Origin: UBA11403 sp963784615
Lineage (GTDB): Bacteria > Pseudomonadota > Gammaproteobacteria > Legionellales > Legionellaceae
NCBI GenBank assembly: GCA_963784615.1
Contig: CAWASG010000002.1
Span: forward strand, 434,001 to 498,000
Direction: 5' to 3'
Length of the DNA stretch: 64,000 nt
Each line of letters starts with the position of its first letter. Within the stretch, counting starts at the first letter, position 1. A program made the position numbers and the translations under genes. Positions 8,118 through 17,111 of the stretch are shown here, one piece after another. Under the pieces are notes generated by a model. The model was not told where the DNA came from and ran no database searches. It worked only from the letters and a program-made list of their open reading frames with translations.

Positions 8118-10571
8118 TCAGCGCAGAGGTCTTAATGTAGAGCTACCTTCTTCATTTGCCTGCATGATCGTGTTAAATTCTCTGGCAATCAGGGGGGTGG
8201 ATTTGCCATTATCACCCAATGAAATGGTTTTATCTTCATTTTCTTTCAGCCAACCTAAAGAAACGCAGGTTTCAAAAGTGCTTTTTTTATATTTTGAATT
8301 TATTTTATTATTAATAGCATGTTCTAAAATGGTTTTAATATCTTGGCCTTTATTTGTATCGTACGAGGCACTATTTGAAAAAAATGATAAAAAACTACTT
8401 TTATATATTTTATCTGCTTGTTCGAAGAGGAGCTTATCTCTAACGTAAAATGCATTAATTAGACTTTTTTCTTCTAAAATTTGTGCAGCTTTTATAAATT
8501 TTTCTGGATTTTGAGTTGAAAATGGGGGTGGACCTTCTTTACTATGTAGAGAAGTCGTATTATTTTCAGATTTAAAATTAGGTTGATTAATTGGTACTTT
8601 GGATAGGTCTGGTGTGGCATCGATATGAATGTTGCTCAGGCATCTGGCTAGGCTTGCGGGTGAGGGATTCATAAAATACTCAGCAACAACATCAGACACG
8701 GAATTTAAATCAGGTATGAGTTGGCTTAGCCCTTCCATCTGACCTGTAACTATTTCATGATGCTGTTGATACCAAATGGCAAAGTCATGCATTTCTTTTG
8801 TGGAATATAGAGGACGCCATTTTTCACTTTCTCCTCTGCAGCTTCTTATTTCGCATAGATGTTTCCTACCTAATAGTAGTGGCAAGTAATTAAGGCCCGC
8901 GTTTTTAGCAAGGTTTGCTAGATTCGAACTTAGGGTATCTTTATCAGAAAGTACGGCTTCATAAAAGCAGGGTATACTCATCGAAATGGCTTCACTTAAA
9001 CTTTGATCGCCGGTTATCATTATAGGGTGATTTTGAGCCTTACAAGTTTGCATAAGCGAAAGCATAGTTTGTCTTTGCAGTGGAAAAGGGTTTTGAATAT
9101 TAATATGAATGATATCTTGAACGTTTTCAGCAGGAGGCACTAAATAATCTTGATGATTAAAGTGAACCATAAAAGTCTTATTGGGATATAACTCTTTTGC
9201 TGTTGCTTCTAAAGCACTTAAGTACTGATTGATATTTTCTGCATTACAAAAGATAGTTGTCGGCCGAGGATCTTTCGAAATGACAGCCATATGAGTGGCA
9301 AATAATAAATAAGGTGTTCTAGCCTCTAGGTGTCCATGGGCGTGTTGATATGAAAAAAAGACTTGGTGATCATTTGCATATTGTCGAATGCTTTTATTTT
9401 CAAATTTTGACTTATCTGAATCAGCTGAATCAAGATTTTGATCAATGACTTGTTTAAATATGCCATGTTGTGACTGACCTATACCAGACAAAACTGAAGG
9501 AATGGTTTTGTCTGGTTGTCTGCAAGTATTATATTCTGGCATATATAAGTGAGGCACACCTTTTGATACTATTCCATCGAATGTTCCAATCAAAGCAGCA
9601 TGAATGACAAGCTTATATGCATTAGACTCCTCATTTCTCCATACACCCTGTTTCTTAAAAGAATCTCGAAGATCCTGATCGTCTATAACTCTAATACGAG
9701 AGTTTGAAGCTTGATGTAATAAATCTTCTGGAACAGGCAAGTAGTCACCCATTTTAAGCTTTACAATAATATTTGAATGATTATTTTTTGTTAATGCTTT
9801 AGCTAGATTTATGGCAAAAACAGCATCTCCTCGGGTGCCTGTTTGGCAGTGGGCTAAAATTAAGATTGGTTTGTCAGCATTAGTTGGGTCTTGTGGACTA
9901 ACCTCATTTAAAGCCGCTACAAAAAAACGCTCATTTACAATAGGCCTAATAAATTGAATAAACCACTTATTATTAAGTTGTTGTTGAATAATTGGATTGA
10001 GCAGGTTTATTGTTTCACTAAGGCCTTTGCTTTGGCTCACCATGCTAAATAATGTTTTAAACAGGTTGAAATCTTTCACTAAATTAACGGGTTCATCGAC
10101 TAAATACTGCGTATAACCAAGTAGCAATTCTTCAAGATGGTTAAGGTCAAGGCTTTGGGGTGCACTTGCTTCAAGCTGATTAACATGGTCTATAACTTCG
10201 CCATGGGTAAACTTCTTTTGATTCCCTGATATGCTTAAATTTAACGTTAATTTGTTCTTTAGTATTGGCTTGATATATTGAATGAAGGCGTCATTATTCA
10301 TGTAAGATTGTATTTTTGTATTCAGTTCCTGAAGGTCAAAACGTGGGTATTGATTTTGTAATACTAAATCAATTAATCGATTAAAAGTACTTGATTCGAT
10401 ATCTGTAAAGGCACTTTTAGTCGATAAGTAGCTTGTATAGTCGAGTAAATATTTTATAATTGGCTCTTTATCCGGCTTGGATTTAGCACTTATATTCTCA
10501 ATAAATTTAACAAACTCATCATGCTCAAGTGTCTTAAGTTTGCCTGAAATTTCAACCTCAAATAAATTCAT
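8118..10571 (-). CDS. Large orphan protein with a possible GT-B glycosyltransferase-like core
   Basis: 817 residues. The start is placed at ATG 10571 because GGAGG lies five bases upstream; an in-frame ATG at 10604 lacks a ribosome site. The N-terminal third contains two similar helical blocks (compare YLLDYTSYLSTKSAF with LLLGYTQYLVDEPVN and the two FIQYIKPI/FIQFIRPI segments), suggesting an internal duplication of about 170 residues. The middle has PILILAHCQTGTRGDAVFAIN, like the N-terminal nucleotide-sugar fold, and near residue 530 ITGDQSLSEAISMSIPCFYE, like a GT-B donor-site loop. No signal peptide or membrane segment. Base composition looks AT-richer than its neighbours. A secreted effector is possible but not shown. 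Confidence 0.6.
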   Translation of the reverse strand: MNLFEVEISGKLKTLEHDEFVKFIENISAKSKPDKEPIIKYLLDYTSYLSTKSAFTDIESSTFNRLIDLVLQNQYPRFDLQELNTKIQSYMNNDAFIQYIKPILKNKLTLNLSISGNQKKFTHGEVIDHVNQLEASAPQSLDLNHLEELLLGYTQYLVDEPVNLVKDFNLFKTLFSMVSQSKGLSETINLLNPIIQQQLNNKWFIQFIRPIVNERFFVAALNEVSPQDPTNADKPILILAHCQTGTRGDAVFAINLAKALTKNNHSNIIVKLKMGDYLPVPEDLLHQASNSRIRVIDDQDLRDSFKKQGVWRNEESNAYKLVIHAALIGTFDGIVSKGVPHLYMPEYNTCRQPDKTIPSVLSGIGQSQHGIFKQVIDQNLDSADSDKSKFENKSIRQYANDHQVFFSYQHAHGHLEARTPYLLFATHMAVISKDPRPTTIFCNAENINQYLSALEATAKELYPNKTFMVHFNHQDYLVPPAENVQDIIHINIQNPFPLQRQTMLSLMQTCKAQNHPIMITGDQSLSEAISMSIPCFYEAVLSDKDTLSSNLANLAKNAGLNYLPLLLGRKHLCEIRSCRGESEKWRPLYSTKEMHDFAIWYQQHHEIVTGQMEGLSQLIPDLNSVSDVVAEYFMNPSPASLARCLSNIHIDATPDLSKVPINQPNFKSENNTTSLHSKEGPPPFSTQNPEKFIKAAQILEEKSLINAFYVRDKLLFEQADKIYKSSFLSFFSNSASYDTNKGQDIKTILEHAINNKINSKYKKSTFETCVSLGWLKENEDKTISLGDNGKSTPLIAREFNTIMQANEEGSSTLRPLR

Positions 10572-10742
10572 ACAATCCTCCAGGTTTGCTCTATTACTAT
10601 TCAATTATAGCTGGTTTTTGGCAGTGCGAAACAATGTCGAAATAATAATAGGCCTGTTTGGTCTGAGAAATGCTAAGCGATCTATATATATGGAACTATC
10701 TGTGGTTAAATAGATAATTTTTGATAACTAAGGGGGCTAATA

Positions 10743-11078
10743 ATGACCTTTGTTGTGACTGAACAGTGTATTCGTTGCAAACTCACCGATTGTGTGGAAG
10801 TGTGTCCTGTCGATTGTTTTTATGAAGGACCTAATTTTTTGGTGATCAATCCCGATGAATGTATCGATTGTGCTTTGTGTGAGCCAGAATGTCCTGTAAA
10901 CGCGATTGTTTCAGAAGATGATCTGACTGACGAGCAAAAACCATTTCTTGAATTGAATGCAAAACTTGCCAGTCAATGGCCGAACATCACGGTTAAAAAA
11001 GATGAACCGGCTGATGCCAAATCATGGCAGGGCGTTGAGAACAAACTTCAGTACCTTGAGGAAGAGTGGACGAAATAG
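10743..11078 (+). CDS. fdxA: 7Fe-8S type ferredoxin
   Basis: Small soluble electron carrier of 111 residues, the usual length of the FdxA group. The N-terminus shows CIRCKLTDCVEVCPVDCF and then CIDCALCEPECPVNAI, the cysteine spacing of a [3Fe-4S] plus [4Fe-4S] ferredoxin. The ATG at 10743 follows AAGGGGG within about eight bases. It is the first gene of an overlapping series with a Fe-S helicase, tsaB and trm112; its stop codon lies inside the helicase gene. Its physiological partner is not evident from the sequence. Confidence 0.93.
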   Translation: MTFVVTEQCIRCKLTDCVEVCPVDCFYEGPNFLVINPDECIDCALCEPECPVNAIVSEDDLTDEQKPFLELNAKLASQWPNITVKKDEPADAKSWQGVENKLQYLEEEWTK

Positions 11079-13039
11079 CTGATTGTATGGAAGCCCTAAC
11101 AGCGGCATCAGTACGCATGTTGGGGGCGAATGGCCGTTTGACGACGGCGATTCCCGGCTTTGTGGCGCGTCCACAGCAAATTGAACTCGCCTCTGCTGTT
11201 GCTAATGCTATTTTACAGCGAAAAACTTTAGTGGCTGAGGCGGGAACAGGTACAGGAAAAACCTTCGCTTATCTGATTCCCTGTCTTTTAAGTGGTAAAA
11301 AAGCGCTGATTTCTACAGCGACGAAAACCCTGCAAGACCAGCTTTTTCAAAAAGATTTACCCATGTTAATACGCGCCATGGGTTTATCCACGCGCGTGCA
11401 AAATTTGAAAGGGCGCGCTAATTATATCTGTCAATATCGCGTCGAGCTCAATGCAGAAGAAGCGCGGTTTAGCAGCCCTCAATGCGCTTCAGAAATCGCC
11501 TACGTTCGTGAAAAATTGCCACAGCTAACCGATGGCGAGCGCGGTGAATTACCTGAACTCAGTGACGATTCTCATGTTTGGCCGTATGTTACTTCGACGA
11601 ATGATAATTGTTTAGGATCGGATTGCGCGCATTATAAAACGTGTTTTTTGATGAAGGCGCGCAAGCGGGCGCTTGAAGCTGACATCGTTGTCATTAATCA
11701 TCATTTGTTTTTTGCCGATGCGCGCCTTAAAGAAGAAGGCTTTGGCGAGTTGTTACCGGGGGTTGATACGGTGGTGTTTGATGAAGCCCATCAACTACCG
11801 GATATTGCCGTTAATTTTCACGGTGAGCGGATCAGCACACGCCAATGTCGTGAGTGGATGGATGACACGCTGAGCGAATGGCCTGTGCTGGACTTGGCGA
11901 ATCAGCCGTTAAAGCAATTGAGTTTTAAATTAGACAACTGTCTGGACGCCTTGCAGCTCGCATTGACCTCAAAAGATGAGCGCATGGCGTTTGAAGAAGT
12001 GTCTCGCAATAAGGTTTTTTTAGATGCCTGGGATGCATTGCTGGCTTTAAGCGAAGAGTTGGAGCCTTGTTTTGACACGATTGATTTGACTGAAAATCCC
12101 GGCATGGTAAGGTGTAAAGAGCGGTTACAAGAGCTGGTGCAAGCATTAAAATCCTTTGCGAATCCAACGCAACCTCGGATCCGTTGGTTGGAGTGTTTCA
12201 AACATAGTCTTGTGTTTCACGCGACCCCATTTGAAGTGGCGAGTGCATTTAAATCATTATTGATCCGCCAGCCTTGCGCTTATATTTTCACTTCAGCAAC
12301 GTTGTCGATGGCCGATTCGTTTGATTGTTTTACCAAGCCCCTTGGCCTTGAAAAGTCGAATACGCTGCTTCTCAACAGTCCCTTTGACTTTGAACAACAA
12401 GCCCTATTGTATTTGCCACGATCATTGCCTGATCCCAAACATGCCGATTACTATGAGGCATTGTTAAATAGAGCCGTCCCCATTATTAATGCCTGTGGTG
12501 GCCGATGTTTCTTTCTATTTACCAGTCACCGTGCGCTGAAACAAGTGGCCTCGATGCTGACCCATCGGCTTGATTTCCCACTTTTAATTCAGGGCGAAGA
12601 AGCGAAGCCGATTTTACTGGCACGATTCCGCGAACTGGGCAATGCCGTTTTATTGGGTACAGCGACGTTTTGGGAAGGGGTTGATGTGAAGGGGGAAGCC
12701 TTATCCTGTGTGATCATTGATAAAATTCCATTCGCAAGCCCTGTAGATCCCGTGATTCGTGGTAAAATGGCTTATTTGAAGTCGAAAGGGCTCTCGGGCT
12801 TTGATGAGTTATCGCTTCCTGATGCGGTATTGGCCTTAAAGCAAGGCGTAGGTCGTCTGATACGAGATATGGATGATCGCGGACTATTAATGCTCGCCGA
12901 TCCACGATTAACGGGCAGAGCATATGGTCAGCGGATTTTTGCAAGCTTACCGATGATGAGAAAAACCCGAGATGAACAAACGGCCCTTCATTTTATTCAC
13001 CAATTGGCGTTAACGCATGAACCGATTACTAGCGATTGA
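11066..13039 (+). CDS. DinG/YoaA-family iron-sulphur DNA helicase
   Basis: Superfamily 2 XPD-like helicase, 657 residues. Walker A AEAGTGTGKT is near residues 58-67 and the DEAH box at 239-242. Four cysteines at about 122, 182, 187 and 193 (CLGSDCAHYKTCF) match the Fe-S cluster site of this group. The sequence resembles YoaA more than DinG by its short N-terminus (TTAIPGF). GTG 11066 with GAGG upstream gives a 13-base overlap with fdxA; an ATG at 11087 is the alternative start. YoaA helps repair replication-fork damage with the clamp-loader subunit HolC; that role is known for the family and is inferred here. Confidence 0.92.
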   Translation: MDEIADCMEALTAASVRMLGANGRLTTAIPGFVARPQQIELASAVANAILQRKTLVAEAGTGTGKTFAYLIPCLLSGKKALISTATKTLQDQLFQKDLPMLIRAMGLSTRVQNLKGRANYICQYRVELNAEEARFSSPQCASEIAYVREKLPQLTDGERGELPELSDDSHVWPYVTSTNDNCLGSDCAHYKTCFLMKARKRALEADIVVINHHLFFADARLKEEGFGELLPGVDTVVFDEAHQLPDIAVNFHGERISTRQCREWMDDTLSEWPVLDLANQPLKQLSFKLDNCLDALQLALTSKDERMAFEEVSRNKVFLDAWDALLALSEELEPCFDTIDLTENPGMVRCKERLQELVQALKSFANPTQPRIRWLECFKHSLVFHATPFEVASAFKSLLIRQPCAYIFTSATLSMADSFDCFTKPLGLEKSNTLLLNSPFDFEQQALLYLPRSLPDPKHADYYEALLNRAVPIINACGGRCFFLFTSHRALKQVASMLTHRLDFPLLIQGEEAKPILLARFRELGNAVLLGTATFWEGVDVKGEALSCVIIDKIPFASPVDPVIRGKMAYLKSKGLSGFDELSLPDAVLALKQGVGRLIRDMDDRGLLMLADPRLTGRAYGQRIFASLPMMRKTRDEQTALHFIHQLALTHEPITSD

Positions 13040-13685
13040 TACCTCCACCTCACGTGCAAGCATCGCCTTGGCCGTAGGGGAGCACCTTTATCATGCAGAA
13101 CAGGGCAATATTCGCGAACACGCGCAATACGTATTGCCCATGGTTCAGCAACTACTCACAGAAGCCGATGTCACTATGGCGAGCCTTGATGGCATTGTTA
13201 TGGGACAAGGGCCTGGCAGTTTTACCGGGCTGCGTATTGCCTGCAGTGTGGTTAAAGGCTTGGCTTATGCGCATTCTCTTCCTGTTTATCCAGTGAGTAG
13301 TTTGGCTGCGATTGCTGAGGGGGTGTTTTATACTGAGCGTGATTGTCATCAAGTATTAACGCTGATTGACGCTCGCATGCACGAAGTCTATTGGGATTGT
13401 TACCAAACCAACGGCGAGCATCTCGAGAATCGAGTAGGTCCAATTTCAACTCTCGTTCTACCAGAATCCAACCCATTGATTATCGCCGGCGTTGGTTTTG
13501 AAGATTATTTGTCAGCATTACCCGCAGAGATTCAACGTCAATGCATCAAACAGCAGGTTGTATTTCCAGACGCACGAGCGATGATTCGCTTGGTGCGTGC
13601 GGGCCGAGTTACCCCCGTGAGTGCGGGAGAAGCATTGCCCGTCTATGTTCGAAATCAAGTGGTTCAAGGAGCGTCAGGTGGATAA
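13017..13685 (+). CDS. tsaB: tRNA threonylcarbamoyladenosine biosynthesis protein TsaB
   Basis: Scaffold partner of TsaD and TsaE in making t6A37 on ANN-decoding tRNAs. The protein is 222 residues. Typical features: LAIDTSTSRASIAL at the N-terminus, REHAQYVLPMV, and GQGPGSFTGLRIA at about residues 63-75. It overlaps the end of the helicase gene by 23 bases and its own end overlaps trm112 by 8 bases. The yoaA-tsaB neighbourhood is common in gammaproteobacteria. Confidence 0.95.
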   Translation: MNRLLAIDTSTSRASIALAVGEHLYHAEQGNIREHAQYVLPMVQQLLTEADVTMASLDGIVMGQGPGSFTGLRIACSVVKGLAYAHSLPVYPVSSLAAIAEGVFYTERDCHQVLTLIDARMHEVYWDCYQTNGEHLENRVGPISTLVLPESNPLIIAGVGFEDYLSALPAEIQRQCIKQQVVFPDARAMIRLVRAGRVTPVSAGEALPVYVRNQVVQGASGG

Positions 13686-13857
13686 AAAAATATTGGAAAT
13701 TCTTGTGTGCCCGTTATGTAAAGGCAAATTAGTGCTTAAAAAGAAAGAGCTCATCTGCGGCTTTGACCGCCTCGCCTACCCGATTCGCGATGGTATTCCG
13801 GTCATGCTGGAAGGGGAGGCGCGTGAAATTAGTTTGGAAGAGAAAGAGCAGTTGTAG
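13678..13857 (+). CDS. Trm112 family (YcaR-like) small zinc-ribbon protein
   Basis: 59 residues from GTG 13678, with AAGGAG at 13666-13671 as ribosome site. The longer in-frame start at 13621 would lie deep inside tsaB and is rejected. The sequence DKKILEILVCPLCKGKL, then LICGFDRLAYPIRDGIPVMLEGEAR is the hallmark of the UPF0434/Trm112 family; the second cysteine pair is reduced to one Cys in LICG, as in many bacterial members. Trm112 relatives stabilise methyltransferases; the bacterial role is less clear. Confidence 0.93.
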   Translation: MDKKILEILVCPLCKGKLVLKKKELICGFDRLAYPIRDGIPVMLEGEAREISLEEKEQL

Positions 13858-13864
13858 GTCGGAT

Positions 13865-13966
13865 GTAGGTTGGGTTGAGCGAGAGCGAAGCCCAACAAGA
13901 GTGTTAAGCCAATGTTGTAATGTTGTTTGCGAATGTTGGGCTTCGCTCTCGCTCAACCCAACCTAC
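13865..13966. repeat. GTAGGTTGGG-family palindrome
   Basis: Complete copy just downstream of trm112 with a long loop of about 37 bases. Short outlying copies of the arm (CAACCTACGTG) continue to about 13985. It could provide a 3'-end stem for the fdxA-trm112 transcript. Confidence 0.88.
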
Positions 13967-13996
13967 ATACAACCTACGTGAACCTACGCTTCTTTG

Positions 13997-14213
13997 ACTA
14001 TTTCCCAGCAATTCCCGCCGTAGAATCGACACTAGCAACGGAGTTCCTTCTCACGTTGACGGGAGAAGGTGCCCGACAGGGCGGATGAGGGTAGATCAAA
14101 ACATTACGACTTAAACTACCCTCACCCGCCCTGTCGGGCACCCTCTCCCATCAATGTGAGAGGGCGATCCTACTGAGCATCTACCTTTACGGCGGGAATT
14201 GCTGACTATTTAC
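13997..14213. mobile_element. 199-bp inverted-repeat element with near-perfect 9-bp duplication
   Basis: Element 14006-14204 has 17-bp terminal inverted repeats (CAGCAATTCCCGCCGTA and complement). An inner palindrome pairs GTGCCCGACAGGGCGGATGA-type sequence at about 14069-14095 with its complement (CTACCCTCACCCGCCCTGTC...) at about 14116-14141. The flanks are ACTATTTCC (13997-14005) and ACTATTTAC (14205-14213), eight of nine bases identical. No coding capacity. It fills much of the 440-bp gap before the next gene. Confidence 0.7.
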
Positions 14214-14297
14214 AGGAAATGTTGCTTTACTTTTGCGAATCGATTAGTCTAAAAGTGTAATGATTCGATTAATTATGGACTAGAGGAGCGCACTAGG

Positions 14298-15035
14298 ATG
14301 GTGGCATCAACAGGATATAGAATACGAGTTGGTTCGGCTGCGGTTTTATTACTGGCGACAACAACACAAGCATTGTCGTTTGATCTGAAGGGCGGTCACG
14401 TTGTCCTCCAGGCCGGGGCTTTCAGCAGTTCTCAGGGCAAATCACAAGATATTTATATTCATAATTTGCTCGGTGATCGATTCAGTGTAACAAAACACCA
14501 TGACAGTAGTGGCTTGTTCGGTATCGGTTATGTGTTGAGCGGACCTAGCTACAGTCAATTTGATCTCAGTTATGGGGTCAATGCCTTCTACCTGCCGAAG
14601 ACATCTGTACAAGGCACCATTACCCAAGAGTTTTTATATACCAATCTTGCTTATCGTTATGGTATTAGTCACGTGCCGATTTATGCAACGCTTAAAGCGA
14701 CTTTCAATCATCACTCAGACAAATATGCATTCACAGTCGATGCTGGGGTCGGTCCTAATTTTCATATGACGACGGCTTATCACGACTGGTCAATTGATGG
14801 GGGGATCACCTTCCCCGATAACGCCTTCTTAAGCAACACCCGTACAACCCTCAGCGGAATGGCTGGCGTGGGTGTTAAGTTCAATAATGTGATAGGCAGC
14901 GCCCCGGTCGAAATTGGCTATCGTTTCTTTGCTTTGGGAGATGGCCGTCTTCAGCGTAGAACCAATCAATTGCTGAATACACTGAAAACAGGCGGAGCAT
15001 ATGCCAACGCACTTGTTGTTACATTAACGGTTTGA
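14298..15035 (+). CDS. Putative outer membrane beta-barrel protein
   Basis: 245 residues with an N-terminal signal (about residues 1-27, GSAAVLLLATTTQALS). The rest is rich in alternating polar and aromatic strands and glycine, for example QFDLSYGVNAFYL and FLYTNLAYRYGISHVPI, and ends in ALVVTLTV, consistent with an eight-stranded barrel whose last strand reaches the C-terminus. The last residue is Val rather than the usual Phe. The C-terminus resembles that of the barrel protein at 36669 (LLSLSLTV). GAGGAG lies about ten bases before the ATG. Probably co-transcribed with the propeller gene 29 bases downstream. Confidence 0.68.
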   Translation: MVASTGYRIRVGSAAVLLLATTTQALSFDLKGGHVVLQAGAFSSSQGKSQDIYIHNLLGDRFSVTKHHDSSGLFGIGYVLSGPSYSQFDLSYGVNAFYLPKTSVQGTITQEFLYTNLAYRYGISHVPIYATLKATFNHHSDKYAFTVDAGVGPNFHMTTAYHDWSIDGGITFPDNAFLSNTRTTLSGMAGVGVKFNNVIGSAPVEIGYRFFALGDGRLQRRTNQLLNTLKTGGAYANALVVTLTV

Positions 15036-15064
15036 CCCTATTGATTCATATAAGGATTTTCACG

Positions 15065-16441
15065 ATGAAAAAATTGTTTTCGAGCATTGCGCTGTTGCTA
15101 TTGGTTTCTACGATTGGATTTGCTGAAGAGGTGGAGCCGATTACGGGGTTGTTTTTTAATACAGTGAGCAGTGGCGCCCGGCTTATCATTACGACCAGGG
15201 TTCCTAATCACCCAAAGATTTATCCTCAAGCGGGCATACAAATCCTTACACCAGGGTTTGCGCTGAGCGATCCTGCTAATGAATGTTCATCGTATAACTC
15301 CCGAACGGGGATGTGTATTTTTCCCGTGGGCAATACCGTGCCAAAGGTGATTTCGATCACAACAACAGCTACAGGAGTAGTATTGAATGAAATCGTTAAT
15401 GTTAAATTGTGTCTGGATGGCGTTGGTCAGTTAACCTGCCAGCATTATACGCATAGAGGGAATCAGTTTCTGACTACGCAACGGGCTTACGTTGTGACTT
15501 CGAGTCAAAATGCAGCGGATCAAGGTTATGTTTCTGTTTGCGATCTACTGAATGCTGGTGCGGACTTTGGAACATGCGTTGAGTCAGCGAGCCCAGTTTT
15601 AAAATCACCACAAGCAATTACGTTTAATGCACAAGGGAATATGGCTTATTTGACTAACTTCGGTGATGGTTCGGTTGCTAATTGCTCTCTTGATCCGGCG
15701 ACGGGGCTTTTTGCGTCATGTCATTCAAATCCAACAGGGATACCGACACCTTCAAGTAATCCTTCTGGAAGGTCTATTTTAGGTTCCGTTGCAGTTGGGC
15801 CAAACTATGTTTATGTGCCTTATTTTGAGAATAATAGTCTTCAAATTTGGTCACTAAATTTAGATGGCTCTTTTAAAGTAAAAACGCCATTTAGTGATGT
15901 ATCTTTCAGTGGTCCTAATTCGGCTACTTTATCACCGAACCTTAAATGGGTTTATGTAGCCAATTCCGGTACGTATAACTCCGGAACGCAACAATATACA
16001 GGTAATACGATCTCCTTTTGTGAAGTCAACGGTAGTAGCTTGAATACTTGTAATTTCTACATGGATCTGATTCATTTCAAAGGCCCATTGTCCGTTAGTT
16101 TTAACGCTTTAGGCAGTCATATTTATGTTGCTAATGCTAATGATAGTACAGTTACTGTTTGTGACGTTGATCAGTTTTTTGGGGTTATATCTAATTGTGC
16201 TGACAGTACAGGAAGCTTTCTTTTTGGAACTGTAACTGAAGGCCCGGTGTCTAATATGTTTATGCAAAGTGGATTAGATTATGGGTACGTACCTAATGCA
16301 GACACTAATCCTGGTGCAGTATCTATTTGCCGATTTAACGGCGGAACGGGTGCGTTTACGAGTTGTACTACAATGACTAGTACGAATCCTCAGTTTATTA
16401 CCCCAACAGGCGTCGCAATTAATCCGATTGGTGGCGTGTAA
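15065..16441 (+). CDS. Exported YVTN-like beta-propeller protein
   Basis: 458 residues from ATG 15065; the longer start at 15032 is rejected because MKKLFSSIALLLLVSTIGFAEE is a clean signal peptide with AAGGA upstream. The mature protein contains repeated blade-like units such as ITFNAQGNMAYLTNFGDGSV, LSPNLKWVYVANSGTY, SVSFNALGSHIYVANANDSTV and TGVAINPIGGV. These are typical of surface or periplasmic seven-bladed propellers of the YVTN/lactonase-like type. Cysteines recur at a fixed place in each blade (VSVCDLL, VANCSLD, ISFCEVN, VTVCDVD, VSICRFN). No catalytic motif is evident. It follows the barrel gene by 29 bases; the pair may form a surface module. Confidence 0.72.
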   Translation: MKKLFSSIALLLLVSTIGFAEEVEPITGLFFNTVSSGARLIITTRVPNHPKIYPQAGIQILTPGFALSDPANECSSYNSRTGMCIFPVGNTVPKVISITTTATGVVLNEIVNVKLCLDGVGQLTCQHYTHRGNQFLTTQRAYVVTSSQNAADQGYVSVCDLLNAGADFGTCVESASPVLKSPQAITFNAQGNMAYLTNFGDGSVANCSLDPATGLFASCHSNPTGIPTPSSNPSGRSILGSVAVGPNYVYVPYFENNSLQIWSLNLDGSFKVKTPFSDVSFSGPNSATLSPNLKWVYVANSGTYNSGTQQYTGNTISFCEVNGSSLNTCNFYMDLIHFKGPLSVSFNALGSHIYVANANDSTVTVCDVDQFFGVISNCADSTGSFLFGTVTEGPVSNMFMQSGLDYGYVPNADTNPGAVSICRFNGGTGAFTSCTTMTSTNPQFITPTGVAINPIGGV

Positions 16442-16475
16442 CTTAAAACCCATACACGTCAAAAAAGGAATGTCT

Positions 16476-16502
16476 AAAATGGATGCCTCAGGCATCCATT
16501 TT
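16476..16502 (+). terminator. Likely rho-independent terminator after the propeller gene
   Basis: A perfect 12-bp stem (AAAATGGATGCC and complement) with a three-base loop, ending in TTTTGTT, 35 bases after the stop codon. Confidence 0.75.
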
Positions 16503-16551
16503 GTTATAGGGGTATGAATTGAGGGGAAACTTATCAATCGACGTTTCGCAC

Positions 16552-16947
16552 TTAACCAAACCCAGGCCTGTTTTGCGGATAAGCTTCTTTTACTGCTTCT
16601 TCTAATGTATGCATGATGTCTTCTATTTTTGTTTTAAGATCCGGTTTGATTGCCAATGTTTCGATATTGTCTTTGATATCTTCCATGATATTTTCTATTT
16701 TTTCTTTAAGCTCCGGTTTGTTTTCCAATGTTCCGATATTGTCATTGATATCTTTCATGTATTGATTCAATGCCCTTTTCTCCATAGGTGTATCGATAGG
16801 ATCATTAATATGCTTTAAAAGAGATTCAAGCTCTACCGGCGTATCAACAATATCTCCGCTACCTGGTATCAAAAGATTACGTAACCGTTGTAATGAGTCT
16901 AAAATCGGATGCGTGCCTGAGTTTGATTTACCCTTTTTTCTATGCAT
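16552..16947 (-). CDS. Small repeat-containing helical protein, unknown
   Basis: 131 residues, no signal peptide, start ATG 16947 preceded by AGGGGAATTCC. Two adjacent 24-residue repeats are visible, DINDNIGTLENKPELKEKIE... and DIKDNIETLAIKPDLKTKIE..., with a degenerate one before (HINDPIDTPMEKRALNQYMK). They predict a helical repeat rich in Lys/Glu. The N-terminus is basic (MHRKKGKSNSG). I do not recognise the family. An 18-bp palindrome CCTTGATTAAATTCAAGG lies upstream at 16996-17013 and might be an operator. Confidence 0.6.
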   Translation of the reverse strand: MHRKKGKSNSGTHPILDSLQRLRNLLIPGSGDIVDTPVELESLLKHINDPIDTPMEKRALNQYMKDINDNIGTLENKPELKEKIENIMEDIKDNIETLAIKPDLKTKIEDIMHTLEEAVKEAYPQNRPGFG

Positions 16948-17111
16948 GGAATTCCCCTAAAAAGAGTGAAATGATTATTATTAATACTAGTTTATCCTTG
17001 ATTAAATTCAAGGTAAAAGCCTTGATAAAGACTGTGCGTATTGATTTAGAATAGTTTATGGTGCTGAAGCCAGTGTAGTTGCTATGATCATTGCGCTGTG
17101 CTTATCAAAGC

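Noticed and set aside
8110..8448. 112-residue plus-strand frame opposite the large orphan
   Set aside because: Antisense to the end of the 817-residue gene, which has a strong ribosome site and consistent protein features.
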